Source: Evernia prunastri (Eukaryota > Ascomycota > Lecanoromycetes > Lecanorales > Parmeliaceae). From it: a stretch of 64,000 nt of DNA. Where the stretch lies: the NCBI GenBank assembly GCA_003184365.1, contig NKYR01000018.1, positions 248,001-312,000 of the forward strand, read 5' to 3'. Made by a program: the position numbers and the translations under genes. The notes beneath the pieces are model-generated. The model saw nothing but the letters and a program-made list of their open reading frames with translations. It searched no databases and was not told where the DNA came from. Positions 33,803 to 44,997 of the stretch are shown piece by piece (the first letter of the stretch is position 1; every line of letters begins with the position of its first letter).

Positions 33803-35764
33803 TTACCAACCAAACTTCTCCACCTCCACACTGACGTCTCGCCCTTCCCGCAACAGGGAAGAGCAAAGGTTCCTGACTGCACGATTCATTCCATCAGGTC
33901 CAGAAGCTACCATGCCAATCTTGCCTCTGATAGATCCCTGATCATCAACATCATTGACCCACTCTTCGATTATTCCTGCAATATCAGGATGGCCATGTTC
34001 TGACGTTGGTGCAGGCACTATCAATGTCACGCCTCTCGAGCGTAGCTCTTCTAGCCTCTCTTCTCCGAGCCAGGAGATGTGAGATCTGTCCCGAATGATC
34101 CAGACAAGCAGAACCTTCTTCCTATTGGCTGGAGTGATCGAATGCTCCAAGTCCTGAGTCACGGCTTCATCAATCACCGACCACACCAGTGGCCATGCAA
34201 CCGCAATGCCGCTGCCTCCGGCCACGATGACGGCGTGTCCAGAGTCTTGGAGCAGCTCTAAAGCAGTCTGTGAGCCGTAAGGTCCGTCCAGTCTGATAGC
34301 GACAGTATCATGGCAAGCAGCATAGCGCACTAGGTCTCCAGAAAAGCCATCTTGAGCTCTAACGATAAATTCTAGATTTGCCTCCTGTTCGTCGGCGGTA
34401 GGAGCCTTAGAGGCGATGGTAAATGGATGTGCTTGGATGATGTGTTTGCGAGCAAGCGACGGCACTGTCAGGAAGACATGCTCTGTGGCTTTCCACCCAG
34501 TTGTGATACCTGCGCCTAACATCGATTTCACCTGATTGTACTTCTTTTTGGTGGGTATAGATGCGCGGATAACCACAGTCTTCTTGTCTTCTTGGAACTC
34601 CAGTGAAGCCCGCGCTGTCGTCGGTTTGACCAACATCCGATACACAAGCCTGTCAATTAGAAAGATAGCTATTGCGACGCCAACATACCATCTACTACGA
34701 TGATGATGGAACCACACCAAGACCAGAGCCGCAACTTGCAGCACGACATGTACGCCCAAAAACAGCTCATACCATCGTTGACGAAAGCTGCCCAAAGACG
34801 TGAAGTACAGTATCTCATAAGCCAGGAAAGCGCCAATACCCAGTAGAATCATCTTGATGAGTAGAAACTTGATCAGAGTGATGCCCGCGGGTTGCAAGAC
34901 TGTATACCACACAGCGATCATTCCTGCGGAGTGTAGGAGAGCGAGTAGGCACATGACTTCACCTAGCCGGCGATGGACGATGTTGAGGGATTCGTAGGAA
35001 AAGCCGGTGAGGAGTTTAATAGGTTGGTTCTTTGCAGCGAAGAGGTAGAGGAGGGGGAGGTTGGCAACGAAGACTAAAGACGTCCGGTCTGCAAAAACGA
35101 AAATCATTGACAGCGATAGCGGAGTCTTAAAGAACGTGTAAAATATCTGTAGGCCAAGGAAGGCAAGGACCACCAGGGTAGTGCTATTCGATGGCAAGGT
35201 CTTTCCGATGATAGGTATTGGCCGTGGCTGATAAACGAGCCATGCTCTGATCTTGTTTATCACCATCCATCGCTGGGATGGTAGCTTTACACCTGAAGAC
35301 TTGGGCAGCAGTGGGCTCTGCTCGTCCATTCTCCGTTGGGAGTCCTGATAGGTGGGATCGAGATCCTCTTGAAGGGTGCTGCTCGACGACGAACTCCCCC
35401 TGCTCATGCTTTCTATAACCACGGCACTCTTCCCATCTACCGCCTTTCCAACAGTAGTCTTATCGCCCTCATATCTGCCTTTGACCGTATTCCTCCGTCT
35501 TCGCCAGGCCCGAAGCCTAGATCCCCAGTGTATCGCTGTGAACACCAACAGAAGTCCGATGAGCACCGCCTGATAACTCAAAATGAATCTCTGTGAAAAA
35601 TGTATCCCTTCTATAAGTTTTCTGAACCGTTCGTCGCGTTGAGGCGCAAAACCATCCTTATCAGTTGCATGCAACGATACGTCTCCGTTGGAGGATACGG
35701 GCGGTGCTCGCAATGCATTCCTTAGAAGAGTCTGGACCTCGGATGGCAGAGCTATGGGGTCCAT
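33803..35764 (-). CDS. Ferric-chelate reductase, FRE family (transmembrane flavocytochrome)
   Basis: Reduces Fe(III) or Cu(II) chelates at the membrane with NADPH, FAD and two b-type hemes. A single exon gives 653 aa from MDPIALPSEVQ; an in-frame ATG at 35827 would add 21 charged residues. The order is: a first membrane helix near residues 60-80, a cytosolic Ser-rich loop, then a ferric-reductase core with heme-ligand histidines visible in NIVHRRLGEVMCLLALLHSA and in GVHVVLQVAALVLVWFHHH. The C-terminal cytosolic domain has the FAD-binding HPFTIAS, the NADPH-binding LDGPYG and VIVAGGSGIA, and a terminal SVEVEKFGW (these enzymes usually end in an E-x-FxW motif). Whether iron or copper is the physiological substrate is unknown. 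It is divergent from the esterase gene at 36034. Confidence 0.93.
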   Translation of the reverse strand: MDPIALPSEVQTLLRNALRAPPVSSNGDVSLHATDKDGFAPQRDERFRKLIEGIHFSQRFILSYQAVLIGLLLVFTAIHWGSRLRAWRRRRNTVKGRYEGDKTTVGKAVDGKSAVVIESMSRGSSSSSSTLQEDLDPTYQDSQRRMDEQSPLLPKSSGVKLPSQRWMVINKIRAWLVYQPRPIPIIGKTLPSNSTTLVVLAFLGLQIFYTFFKTPLSLSMIFVFADRTSLVFVANLPLLYLFAAKNQPIKLLTGFSYESLNIVHRRLGEVMCLLALLHSAGMIAVWYTVLQPAGITLIKFLLIKMILLGIGAFLAYEILYFTSLGSFRQRWYELFLGVHVVLQVAALVLVWFHHHRSRWYVGVAIAIFLIDRLVYRMLVKPTTARASLEFQEDKKTVVIRASIPTKKKYNQVKSMLGAGITTGWKATEHVFLTVPSLARKHIIQAHPFTIASKAPTADEQEANLEFIVRAQDGFSGDLVRYAACHDTVAIRLDGPYGSQTALELLQDSGHAVIVAGGSGIAVAWPLVWSVIDEAVTQDLEHSITPANRKKVLLVWIIRDRSHISWLGEERLEELRSRGVTLIVPAPTSEHGHPDIAGIIEEWVNDVDDQGSIRGKIGMVASGPDGMNRAVRNLCSSLLREGRDVSVEVEKFGW

Positions 35765-36033
35765 CTTTTTGGGACGACCAGAGCTCTCTCTCTCTCGTAT
35801 GTTTCTGTCAAAGGAGATAAGTGACAACTCCTACGGGTTGATGACGCCTTGACGCTTCGAGTGTTTTCACCCCAGCTACCCGGGGCTCACATTAGGATTA
35901 GCGTTAGGGCTAGTGAATACAGTAAACATTGAAACTTGCTCGCACTCCATTCTCCTCTACAGTCACCTACTAGAATTCCTCCTTCTATGTTCTCTACAGC
36001 CATGTCGACTTCTTTCCTTAGTCACCTACAGCA
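35765..36033. promoter_or_regulatory. Short divergent promoter, ferric reductase / esterase
   Basis: 269 bp between the two start codons. It includes a GGATTAGCGTTAGGGCTAG stretch at about 35893-35911. No iron-responsive GATA-type cluster is evident beyond isolated GATA cores. Confidence 0.35.
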
Positions 36034-37074
36034 ATGATCCTCCTCAGCGTTGTCTATCTCGCCCTCGCCCTCCTCTCCTCGACCCTCGTCCATTCCACCC
36101 CCTCACCTGGCTGCGCCAATCCCCAACCACCAGACCCCCCCACCCGCAACGGTCTTACAACCCCTCTCACCATCTCCGTCCCCTCCGCCGGTGGCCTTCG
36201 CACTTACCTCCTCTCCCTCCCCAACGACCCTTCCCATTCCCCCTCCCCCCTCATCCTCGCCTTCCACGGCAAAGACCAAACAGCCTCCCAATTCGAGACC
36301 CAAACCCAACTCACGGACCCTGCATTCCGCCTGCAAGACTCCATCGTCGCGTTCCCGCAGGATATCGACGAGCAATGGCTCGGGGACCCTGCGTCTCCGC
36401 CACGCAGTGAAGTCGACGACATTGCCTTTGCGCAGGCGCTGTTAAAGCAGATCCGGGAAACATGGTGCGTAGACCTCACGCGGGTGTATCTTGTCGGTTT
36501 CTCGAACGGCGGAGGCTTGACGAATCTCCTAGCGTGCGATCCCGAGGTCTCCAAGCAAGTCGCCGCGGCTGCCATCGTGAGCGGGGCGTTCTACAGAGAC
36601 AACTCGCTCAAAGGCGGTGAACCACTGTTTGGGATTTGCAACAAGGGAGATTCCCCGCTGCCGATGCTCGAACTGCACGGCAGCGAGGACCCGGTGATCC
36701 ATTACGATGGGAAGAGCACGCCGGACGGAGAGACGTATCCGCTCAAGGAGTGGCTTCGGGATTGGAGGAAGAGGAATGGCTGCGCGCGCGCGCAGTCAGA
36801 GCTGAAACGCGATATACATGATGGTAGTGTGCAGAAGACGGAATGGTGGTGCGGCATGGGGAAAGAAGGGGCGAAGGATGTCGTGGTTCATTATTACATC
36901 AGAGGATTTGGACACGGGTGGCCGAGTACGAAGAGCCAGGATGATGATGGGCAAAGGTATGGGCCTTTGGGGTGGAATGGAACGAGTGATATTGTGGGGT
37001 TTTTGACGGGAAAAAGGTTGGTTGATAGGGGGAAAGGTGGGGAAGGAAGGGAGGGGGGGAGGGATGAACTGTAG
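36034..37074 (+). CDS. Secreted CE1-type esterase, feruloyl esterase / PHB-depolymerase-like
   Basis: An alpha/beta hydrolase of the LpqC/feruloyl esterase group, probably releasing ferulate from plant cell-wall arabinoxylan. A single exon gives 346 aa. Residues 1-21 form a signal peptide (LLSVVYLALALLSSTLVHS). The oxyanion-region motif LAFHGKDQTA is near residue 76. The nucleophile Ser157 sits in GFSNGG. The acid is probably the Asp in LHGSEDPVIHY, and the His is in GFGHGWP. Six or so cysteines suggest disulfides. The C-terminal tail (RGKGGEGREGG) is basic and Gly-rich, and there is no carbohydrate-binding module. Substrate is inferred from family; acetylxylan or other esters are possible. 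Confidence 0.9.
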   Translation: MILLSVVYLALALLSSTLVHSTPSPGCANPQPPDPPTRNGLTTPLTISVPSAGGLRTYLLSLPNDPSHSPSPLILAFHGKDQTASQFETQTQLTDPAFRLQDSIVAFPQDIDEQWLGDPASPPRSEVDDIAFAQALLKQIRETWCVDLTRVYLVGFSNGGGLTNLLACDPEVSKQVAAAAIVSGAFYRDNSLKGGEPLFGICNKGDSPLPMLELHGSEDPVIHYDGKSTPDGETYPLKEWLRDWRKRNGCARAQSELKRDIHDGSVQKTEWWCGMGKEGAKDVVVHYYIRGFGHGWPSTKSQDDDGQRYGPLGWNGTSDIVGFLTGKRLVDRGKGGEGREGGRDEL

Positions 37075-37248
37075 AAATCTGTGCATCAGCAAGAGTATAA
37101 AATATCGGTGAAGATATATATTCTGGCTCAACATTCTATCTTTGATCTGTATATATGGAAATGGCCAATCTATCAACAGGACCTGGGTCAATGCTATTCA
37201 CTCCACGCATGCTATGCAGTATCATCCTCGGTGAGTGTTGACTTCATC

Positions 37249-39200
37249 TTACAGCATCCTCCTCCTCCTGTGAGACGTCTTCATTGGCTGCACCGTCGCT
37301 GGGACTGGAGTTGATCGTTTCTTTTTGGTCCCAGTAAACTACAGGAACCAGTCAGCAACTTCGACTTGTAGCAGCGACAACATTGAGAAGGGGTATTGTA
37401 ACTTACCATGTGGCCGGATAAACCAACTCAAAACGAAAGCCACACCAAACGTGGCTGCCAAGCACACGAACACTGTCTGTGTGAATTTCCCTACCGTCTG
37501 CGCATAGATAAGGTTGAATATCGTCGGCGCCACAACACGTGCCGAACCATGCAACAGTCCCATCGCTCCGAGAATCTGCCCCGTCCGGTCTGGCGGGACA
37601 TGTTTCGTCAACGCAGCCTGCAGTGTTGGCGACCCCATACCTCCTATACTCGCGATTGCTCCGCAAAGGATGAAGACGCTTCCAGTTCTGACTGTAGTGT
37701 AACCGATGTAGCCCAGCAAATCGAAGAATATGGCGGTCCGTATCAAGCCTAGATCGATGTTATCGCACCCAGAAACTTTCTGCACAGAAGTGCTCCGCGG
37801 ACCACGCAGGATGCGAGAAACGACAGGCAAGATCACGAGGAGCGTGAAGACGCGACAGATGTTGACAATGGAGACGAAGGTACCACTCTCCAAGGTGCCC
37901 CAGCCAAACATATACCCTGTATAAATAATGACGACGGTCATAGAGCCCATAGCTACGCCGAACATTGTAGTATCCACAGCCGCAAGGAGAATCAGATTCC
38001 GACGTACGGCGGGATTAGTACCTTCACCGGTGGGCCAGAGGATAGCGAGGGGTTGAACCAGCTCTGTGCCGGTGAAAAGCTTGAGGATGTACGATAGCCA
38101 GCTCGAGTACATCAACTGTTCGCCTGTGCCAACAGACTTATCAGGATATTCGCTTTTCTGGCGAGCGCGGAGTTGTCGCTTCTTGGAAAGAGATTCCGGG
38201 ACAACGAAGAGAAGGAAAAGCAGGAACGCGATGTGGGCTCCAAGAGCAATGTAAAAGATGGACAGAAGGTTGCCAGTGGCTTTGACAATATAGCCAGCAA
38301 GGATCGGGCCAATGGCTATGCCGCCGAAGAGGGAGCCATGGTAGTAACCGAACACGACGTTTCGCTTGTCGGGCACTGTGCAGTCGCTGGCATAGGCGTA
38401 GCTCAAGGCCATCGCTGCAATGAAGGAACCTCCAAGGCCATCCAAGGCGTAGCCTAGAAGTATCCAATTGACGGAAAAGGTATCCGGATACTTCGCTACC
38501 ACGATTATGACAATTTCACAGAGTATCGAGCCCAGAACAGTGACTGAGATCATCCACTTTCGTCCATAGCGGTCTGAGAGCGCCCCTAATTTGGGGCTGA
38601 CGATGGCTGACAATAGACCGGCTATGAGGTTACAGTATAGTGTGAACTTTGAGACTAGCGATTGGACTTCTGGTATCCGACATTGCGGATTCTCGTCGCC
38701 CAGTACGACGGGCATCATCTGAAAGCTTGGGTCATGGCGTGACTTTTCGGTAAAGTATTCTTCACAGATAAGGGAGAGGACGAGGTTGATTCTTGGGACG
38801 ATTGTGCCGCCAAAGGCTATTGTGAAGAGGAAGAAGCCAGGAAGAAGCCAAAACACCTGGATCATCGATCAGTCTCTATGTCACGATGCCTAGACTGAGG
38901 ATTTCTCACCGACGGCTTATTCCACCACGGCCGCCCCTCGAAATCCCTCTCCCCATCCCACTTCGGTGGTCCCCTTGTTTCGCCGGCGCCGTGTTCAGAC
39001 GCTTCTGTGCTTCCATCCCCACGTTCGTGGGAGAGCAGGGGCGATTCTTCGTTATGATTACCTCTATCAGAATCAAAGCCCCCTAAGTCCGATGTCACTT
39101 TATCATGGCCCTTTTGCGTATATCGATGTGATGAGCGCGAACGTAACTGCTCAAGCGCATCAACTTCCGCATCTGCTTCAAAGGCTTCTTCGTTCTCCAT
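37249..39200 (-). CDS. Major facilitator superfamily transporter (fungal tetracycline-resistance-like / YCR023C type)
   Basis: A multi-span membrane transporter. Exons 38910-39200, 37407-38856 and 37249-37340, with introns of 53 and 66 nt, give 610 aa with all phases consistent. The first 90 residues form an acidic, Ser-rich cytosolic tail (ESPLLSHERGD). TM1 begins at VFWLLPGFFLFTIAFGGTIV. The MFS motif A is present as GALSDRYGRKW. A central loop (SKKRQLRARQKSEYPDKSVG) separates the two six-helix halves. The third exon encodes a short basic tail. The substrate is not predictable, and names such as tetracycline-resistance protein only reflect superfamily similarity. It is convergent with the esterase gene, 174 bp away. 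Confidence 0.9.
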
Positions 39201-39839
39201 CTTGGAGGTTGCGCGCTGCGGTCGAAAGACTGACGCCTGCTTCTCGGCGCGTTAAGAGATGGCCCGAGGTACCGGGGATCCTGTGAGGGCGGCCTTGTCA
39301 CGAGGGAGGAGTGGTGGACATTGATTCAATCATCCTGTATCGAGGCAACCTGCATGTGGACCGCTGTCGTGGAGGAAAGAAATGAAGATGATAATATTAC
39401 AAGATGATCTTCCGGATCCTGCCATGATATACTCCAAGTCAGCTCCAATCCAATGAGGCGCGGGAAACAAACAAAAATCGAGGACGTCACGCTCGGCATT
39501 CGGAGAAACTGATTACAAACCGCCGGTTTTCAATACAGGAATCTTTCTCATACGACATTTTTGTCCGGGTACAACAGCTTCTCCTGGAACGAGGAACATC
39601 CATCCTCGCCGTCCTCAGTCTAGACAAAGCATTCCTCGAGTGTCACCAGTGTGGTCAGCGATCTTGGGTGAGTATATTGTATCCACTGGTAGTCGCTCAG
39701 TCTGAACTATGACATATGTTCATTGAGTCTATCAACATCATAGAAGCTGCATTATTACAACAAAACCCTGTTTCCACCATATCCTACAGAATAAGCATTT
39801 GACAAATAACCGTTGCCCGAGGCGTTCAAGAAGTGCAAT
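39201..39839. other. Intergenic interval, no gene seen
   Basis: 639 bp between the MFS start and the GPI-protein stop. No coding ORF, repeat or RNA signature is visible. Confidence 0.4.
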
Positions 39840-40709
39840 TCAGATATTGAAGACAGCTCCCGCTCCGGCCATCAATGCGGCCATTCCTACTGCCGCCGTC
39901 TTCATCGGCGCTGCAGCTCCCGTGAAAGCCACTGGGCTTCCGCCAAGACCACTGTTTGTACCGTTGTAGCCAACCACACCTCCCGCGCCGGTGGCCGTGG
40001 CATAGCCGGAAGCGGGTTTGAAGCCAGTTGATGCTCCAGTAGCATTGGCTCCACCCTCCAAGTCCTGATCAATTATGCTGAGGGCCTCGTTGACTATGGA
40101 ACCGAGCTCGCTCTGAAGAGGCGCTGGGATGTCCGTGACCCAGGTAGGTAGAGCTGTAGCGGTGACGATGTTCTCGAGGAAGCCGGCAGGATTGGATTCA
40201 AACGCATTCTGTACGCTTGTTGGGACGGCCGTCATTAGGACGGATACCGCTGAAGCAACATCGGGCTCCTCGACTAGCTGTTCCAGATAGCTCTCCACAT
40301 CGCCCACTGCTTTGATGGGCTTCGCGACGAGCGTTTCGAGAGACTCGACGACGGGTGTTGGAATAGCAGACACCCAGGCTGGAACCTCGCCACTGGCGGC
40401 GATCTGATCGAGCAGTGCTTCAGGGTCTTGTTCAGCTTCTTGGAGCACGCTGGTTGGGAGTGCGGCTGTTATAGCGGCGACGTCTGCCTGGAAAGTTGGA
40501 TTCGCTTCAAGGGTTGTGATGAAGCCTTCGATTTCGTCGAGGACTTTGGTTTCCTACGACATTTCGACTTTAGCGAGGCTATTAAACGGCCTTGAGGCGA
40601 ACGAAGCTTAGGGAAATAGTACCTCGGGGACGTCAATGTTGAAGTCATTGGACTGGGCGAATGCGATAGCAGAGAAGAGAGCGAGACCGAGAACAAGTTT
40701 AGACTGCAT
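39840..40709 (-). CDS. GPI-anchored cell-surface protein with a two-fold internal repeat
   Basis: Exons 40623-40709 and 39840-40553 (69-nt intron) give 266 aa. A signal peptide is clear (KLVLGLALFSAIAFAQ). The C-terminus ends in a short hydrophobic tail (AAVGMAALMAGAGAVF) after a Gly/Thr/Ser-rich stretch (SGYATATGAGG), the usual arrangement for GPI attachment. The body contains two diverged copies of a unit of about 75-80 residues. Each opens with (A/V)(L/V)PTSV.Q, followed by a (D/N)P motif, then (V/L)P(A/T)WV..IP.P near its end. Only a few Cys residues are present. It is likely a plasma-membrane or cell-wall protein. The upstream sequence on the coding strand (40710-40930) is strongly CT-rich, a feature of well-expressed fungal promoters and leaders. 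Function unknown. Confidence 0.85.
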
Positions 40710-42720
40710 TTTCGATTTTGGGATTGGGGTAAGGAGTGTGAAGAGCTGTGGAGAGACAGGGGAAGAGACAGGGGCAAAAGAGCGTATGAAAGGGAAACAG
40801 TAGAGGGAAAAGATGCCCAAGGAAGTAAATCAAGAGGCAAGATGGATATGGAAGCCTTGTGTTTGTTGAAGGTGCGACTGAAGAGATGGGTCCTGCGGAA
40901 TGTGAACGTGGTAAACAGGAAAGAGAAGGGGGTACTGGTTAAATATAGGTACACCATCACTCCGTTTATAATATACTTTGAGCAGTTAGCTTAGCCTCCA
41001 TTTGTTCCAGAACTCCAGACTTCCAGTGTTAACGTTGTTGTCAGGGAGAGCAAAAGTATATTAAAATATCTCTTTAGCTCGCTGTTGGCCTGAGGTGATT
41101 GCTGTAGTGAAAGTGAAACGCTCAGACTCGTCAGGAGTCGTCACTCATTAAACTACTGGTAAATACCTAAATTATGAGATCCGAGTCAACATTTTCCCGC
41201 CTTCGTCCCCATTAGACCGCATGCAGATGAGTCTCAGATCTGAGGAGATAAATTGGGATCCTTTTTACCGGTTGGTGATTGATCAGTGCAGAGCCAATAA
41301 GACGAGGTGACCGAAAGCGGAATGGAACGAGGCGCTACTCTAGTCGAAAGCTTGAATCGGAGATTAAAGTAGTTAGCGAGTCGAGGCTCGGACGGAAGAA
41401 AGGAAGTTGAGAGTCAAGCTTTTGTCGGCAACGGGATCCATCACTTTTTGCCACTTGCTGTACCTCCTGCCTTCACCAGCTTCGTTGAGATTTGATACAA
41501 TGATGCTTAACATGCTCTGTCGGTCAACTGCAAAAAACTGGGGGCGAGGTTTCACTTGGAGATTGATATCTCCATGAGACGTTTTACATGTTCCACGCAG
41601 CTCCCATAGAGTTCTCGCGCACCACAAATTCTGGATCAGCACAGAGGATTATGTATGGACAGAATCCCGCCTGCGAGAGCACTCGAAAGAAGTAGAGAAG
41701 GTGATAGTGAGGAGAAGGCGATGGTGGCGAACAAATTGACATGCAAACTTCCATTGGTAGGTAGGCTGAAGGTTTGGCAAATGCATTGAAAGGCCTTTTG
41801 ATGGTACAAATGTTGAGGATTGGGATGTGAATCTTGGCATGGGAGCGTAGCTTTTCTTTCCTCGTATGATTGGACTCGTATAACTCTGGGTGGCCGACGT
41901 TGACTCGGTCGAGGAGGAAAGAAAGATAAAAACAAAAAAAAGTCCATAGTCGTGGTCGAACCGAGGAGCAAAAGGAAAATCACCCAATGGGATTAGAGGC
42001 ATAGCTGTCGATCGCGAAGATCTGAGAGACTAAGACCATCCATGTGGGTGCAAACCTACAAAGACATAGACCTTTTGATGAGTGGCAACTGGATGAGGTC
42101 AAAGTGAGGCGAAAGGTTTTAGATTCTAACTTGTAGAGTCCGCCCTGAAGCCAGCAATTGCTTTGCCGACAGTGTACCACTCGGCCATATGAGATCGATG
42201 TTGGAAATTTTACCAAAATATATTATGACCTTTAAAAAATCAGGTTCAACATTGGCAGTAAATTCCGTGCCGCTCAACGGTGGCCGTGCTTATCAGAATA
42301 TTTTATGTTCAGATTGATCGATAAAGATTCTGTCTTGTCATGTATCACAAGGTAATGTTCATATTCAACAGTCTTATTGCACTATCTAGAGAGAGGGTCG
42401 AGAATCGGAACAGCGGCGACGCATGCCACTCCTCAAACACACCTGCCACAATTGCAGCAGGGTAGCCGACACTTATAATATACGAACTACGCAGCCTTTC
42501 ATGTGGCAATCCTATCAAACCCATCTTGGATGTTTGCATCGCTCCGAACACCCAAGGGACTTTTTTGACATTCGCAGCTTCAGAAAGTCTTCGCTGCGCT
42601 GCAAGGGTAAAGTATGTTTATCAGTGCTGATACAGTAACAGAGCCACTCGACCATCAATCTGCCAGTGACCCATGAACTCCAACCATTTCTCAATAAACA
42701 AAGCCTATGACCATTTCCAA
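40710..42720. other. 2-kb interval without a supported gene
   Basis: The first 230 bp are a CT-rich leader/promoter for the GPI-protein gene, with a TTAAATATA element near 40940. Beyond 41000 I see only short, low-complexity ORFs (for example 41649-42002 minus) with no conserved motif. Confidence 0.4.
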
Positions 42721-44482
42721 TCAATCCTTGAGGTCAAACGCTACTTTCAACCCGTTACTATCGTCACTAGCCAGCGCGTTGAACGCATCACGGACGATAT
42801 CAACATCCCTCTCCCTCACACAATCAACCAGTTTCATCTCCCTCCCGAACCGACGAAACACATTCGCCAGCGTCGTCAGAATCTCCGCCTTGCCCAACTC
42901 CATGCCGACGCACGATCGGCTGCCTCTCCCAAACGCCACGAGGTACCTCTGCAGCAGCGCGCCATTGGTGCTCAACGGCAGCCAACGGTCCGGCTGGAAC
43001 TCGTACGGCTCGGGGAAAATGCTGGGGTTGTCGTGCACGTGCACCGAGGTCATGGACACGGGCGTCCCCGGCGGGATCGTCCATTCTTTGTACTGCAAGC
43101 AGCGGTCGGGGAAGATGCGCTGCAGCCTTTGGCTCACGCCGTGGAACAGCCGCAGCGTTTCGCAAAAAACGGCCATAAGGTAGTCCATCTGTTCCAATTC
43201 CCTCAGGTTCGGCGGACGGTCGGGATCCGGTATCTCCATTTCGAGCGTCGTCATGAGCCTTGAGAGGACGGTGGGATTGGCGAGGATGTGGTAAGTGGCG
43301 GTCTTGAGCGCATGGGTCGACGTGATGGTCCCGGCTTGCATCGCATCGACCATCTCCCCCCTAATCCTCTCGGGAGCCTTGTCAGCTTCCGGCAACTTCG
43401 AATCCATAAACGCTTCAATCATCGAAGGTCGCCCTGCCGTCTCCTCTCTACCTCCCTTTCCCTGAGTATCTCCTGCCGCCCTCCTTCGCTCCGCCACCTC
43501 AATGCATTGCTTCAGCAGAGCTTCGTGCTCCTGCACCACAAGATAACTCTCCGGACTCATCCGTTTCAATAGCCATAACGGCATCGCGTCCAGCACGGGG
43601 AAAAGCCACCCGAACTGCTTCAAAACGTGGCTCATCTTCGATATCGCCAACCCCGCCTCGTAGTGCTCCGAGCGGAACTCCGACCCGTCAAGCAACCCGT
43701 ATCCCTTGGGGAAACTGTACCCGCTGATCACGTCCGCCGCCAAACACGCATACGCATGCTCCATCACCACCGGCTTGCCCGCCGCCCGATGCTCCGCCAG
43801 CCTGTCGCACAGCTTGTCGACGCAATTTTGAATCAGCAACGGCTGCAGACGCGCGACGGCGGCTTTGGAGAAGAAAGGGTTCCAGGGTTCGCGCCGGACG
43901 CGGTGCTTGTCGTGGCCGAGGGTGTCGAAGCTCGAATGGTCGTACTGCCCGAACATGCGCATGGACCAGTACCACTTGTCGCTCTTCCCTTTGCTCGCCC
44001 CAACGTACAGCTCGTCGTAGAAGTCCGGGTCGTTGATGTGGATTTCGTACGGGTTGATCCTCACAATCGGGCCTTTGTTTTGCTCGCTCCACATCAGTAT
44101 ATACACACAAACACACACATACAAATTCATCAAGACCTCTCCGTCATCCACACCCTTCTTCCCATCACCATCGCCAAGAATCCCCCCCCAAACAGATTCC
44201 GGAACCAGGCAGGGTACTCAGTCAGTCCCACTCACCATATCTCCCATGATACTCCGCAATCTTCCACGTGTACCGCCCCCCGCACACCACGTCGTAGAAG
44301 AACTCGTTCCAGAACGTCAGGGCCGCGAAGCGCGGGCCGGGGAACTTGGCGATCGGGGACCAGTAGAGGCGGTGGAGGGCGCCGTGGACGGTGTAGAGGC
44401 ACAGGCCGATGCAGGCGAGGGGGACGAGGGGCAGGGACGTGAGGGCCGAGAGCAGGGTGGAGGTGAAGAAGGGGGAGGGCAT
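42721..44482 (-). CDS. Cytochrome P450 monooxygenase
   Basis: A heme-thiolate enzyme anchored to the ER. Exons 44236-44482 and 42721-44072 (163-nt intron) give 532 aa. Using the acceptor at AAACAAAG joins HGRYG to [12 protein letters not shown], the usual fungal P450 sequence at this position. A hydrophobic N-terminal anchor spans about residues 8-35, followed by FPGPRFAAL. The I-helix motif is [16 protein letters not shown], the K-helix is ETLR, and PERF-like FQPDRW is present. The heme-binding loop is [15 protein letters not shown], with the ligand Cys near residue 468. The overall pattern resembles fungal trichodiene-oxygenase-like P450s, but the substrate is unknown. No polyketide, NRPS or terpene synthase is adjacent. 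Confidence 0.92.
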
Positions 44483-44721
44483 TGTGGGCGTGGGTGTGGG
44501 TGTGTGTGTGGGTTGTCTCGGGGGTGTCTACCTACCTATCTAGCTACATGCAACGGGGCCGGACGGTGACGGTGCTGTGGTTTGGGTTTGGGCAAGGTTC
44601 GATACGGAGACGGGAGGGGGGGCGGTCCGAGTAGGTACCTTTCCAACGAAACCGAACAGTTATGAAGTGCCAGCTTTGTTCGATCTAGGTATCTCGGTGA
44701 GGCAATTTCAATGGTGGGGGC

Positions 44722-44757
44722 GACAGAGAGAGAGAAAGAGAGAGAGAGGGGAGAGGG
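44722..44757. repeat. GA-rich microsatellite
   Basis: An imperfect (GA)n run with one A and several G interruptions, upstream of the P450 gene. Confidence 0.85.
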
Positions 44758-44952
44758 GGTCGCATACGCAGGTCATCGTAACCTGTGCAGCATCCGGGAC
44801 CAATGAGATGGGACGTCGCCATGCGGCCCTGCGTCAATGATGACACGCGTTGGTAAAAAGAAGCAGTTGTCGCGTCGGGCTGACGGCGGACTCTCTCTCA
44901 CTTTGTGGACACATCTGCTGTGCTCACAGGGTTGTAAAATCGAGAAATTGCC

Positions 44953-44997
44953 GGTAGGTAGATAGGTAGGGAGGTAGGGAGGTAGGTAAGTAGGTGG
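44953..44997. repeat. GGTA-type tetranucleotide microsatellite
   Basis: Imperfect tandem GGTA/GGGA units (GGTAGGTAGATAGGTAGGGA and similar), in the interval between the P450 and SLC35F genes. Confidence 0.85.

Noticed and set aside
43627..44442. 271-codon plus-strand ORF over the P450 gene
   Set aside because: Antisense to conserved P450 exons; Arg-rich composition typical of a shadow frame.
33803..44482. Possible secondary-metabolite cluster (P450, MFS, esterase, ferric reductase)
   Set aside because: No polyketide synthase, NRPS, terpene synthase or cluster regulator is present, and the genes have unrelated known roles.
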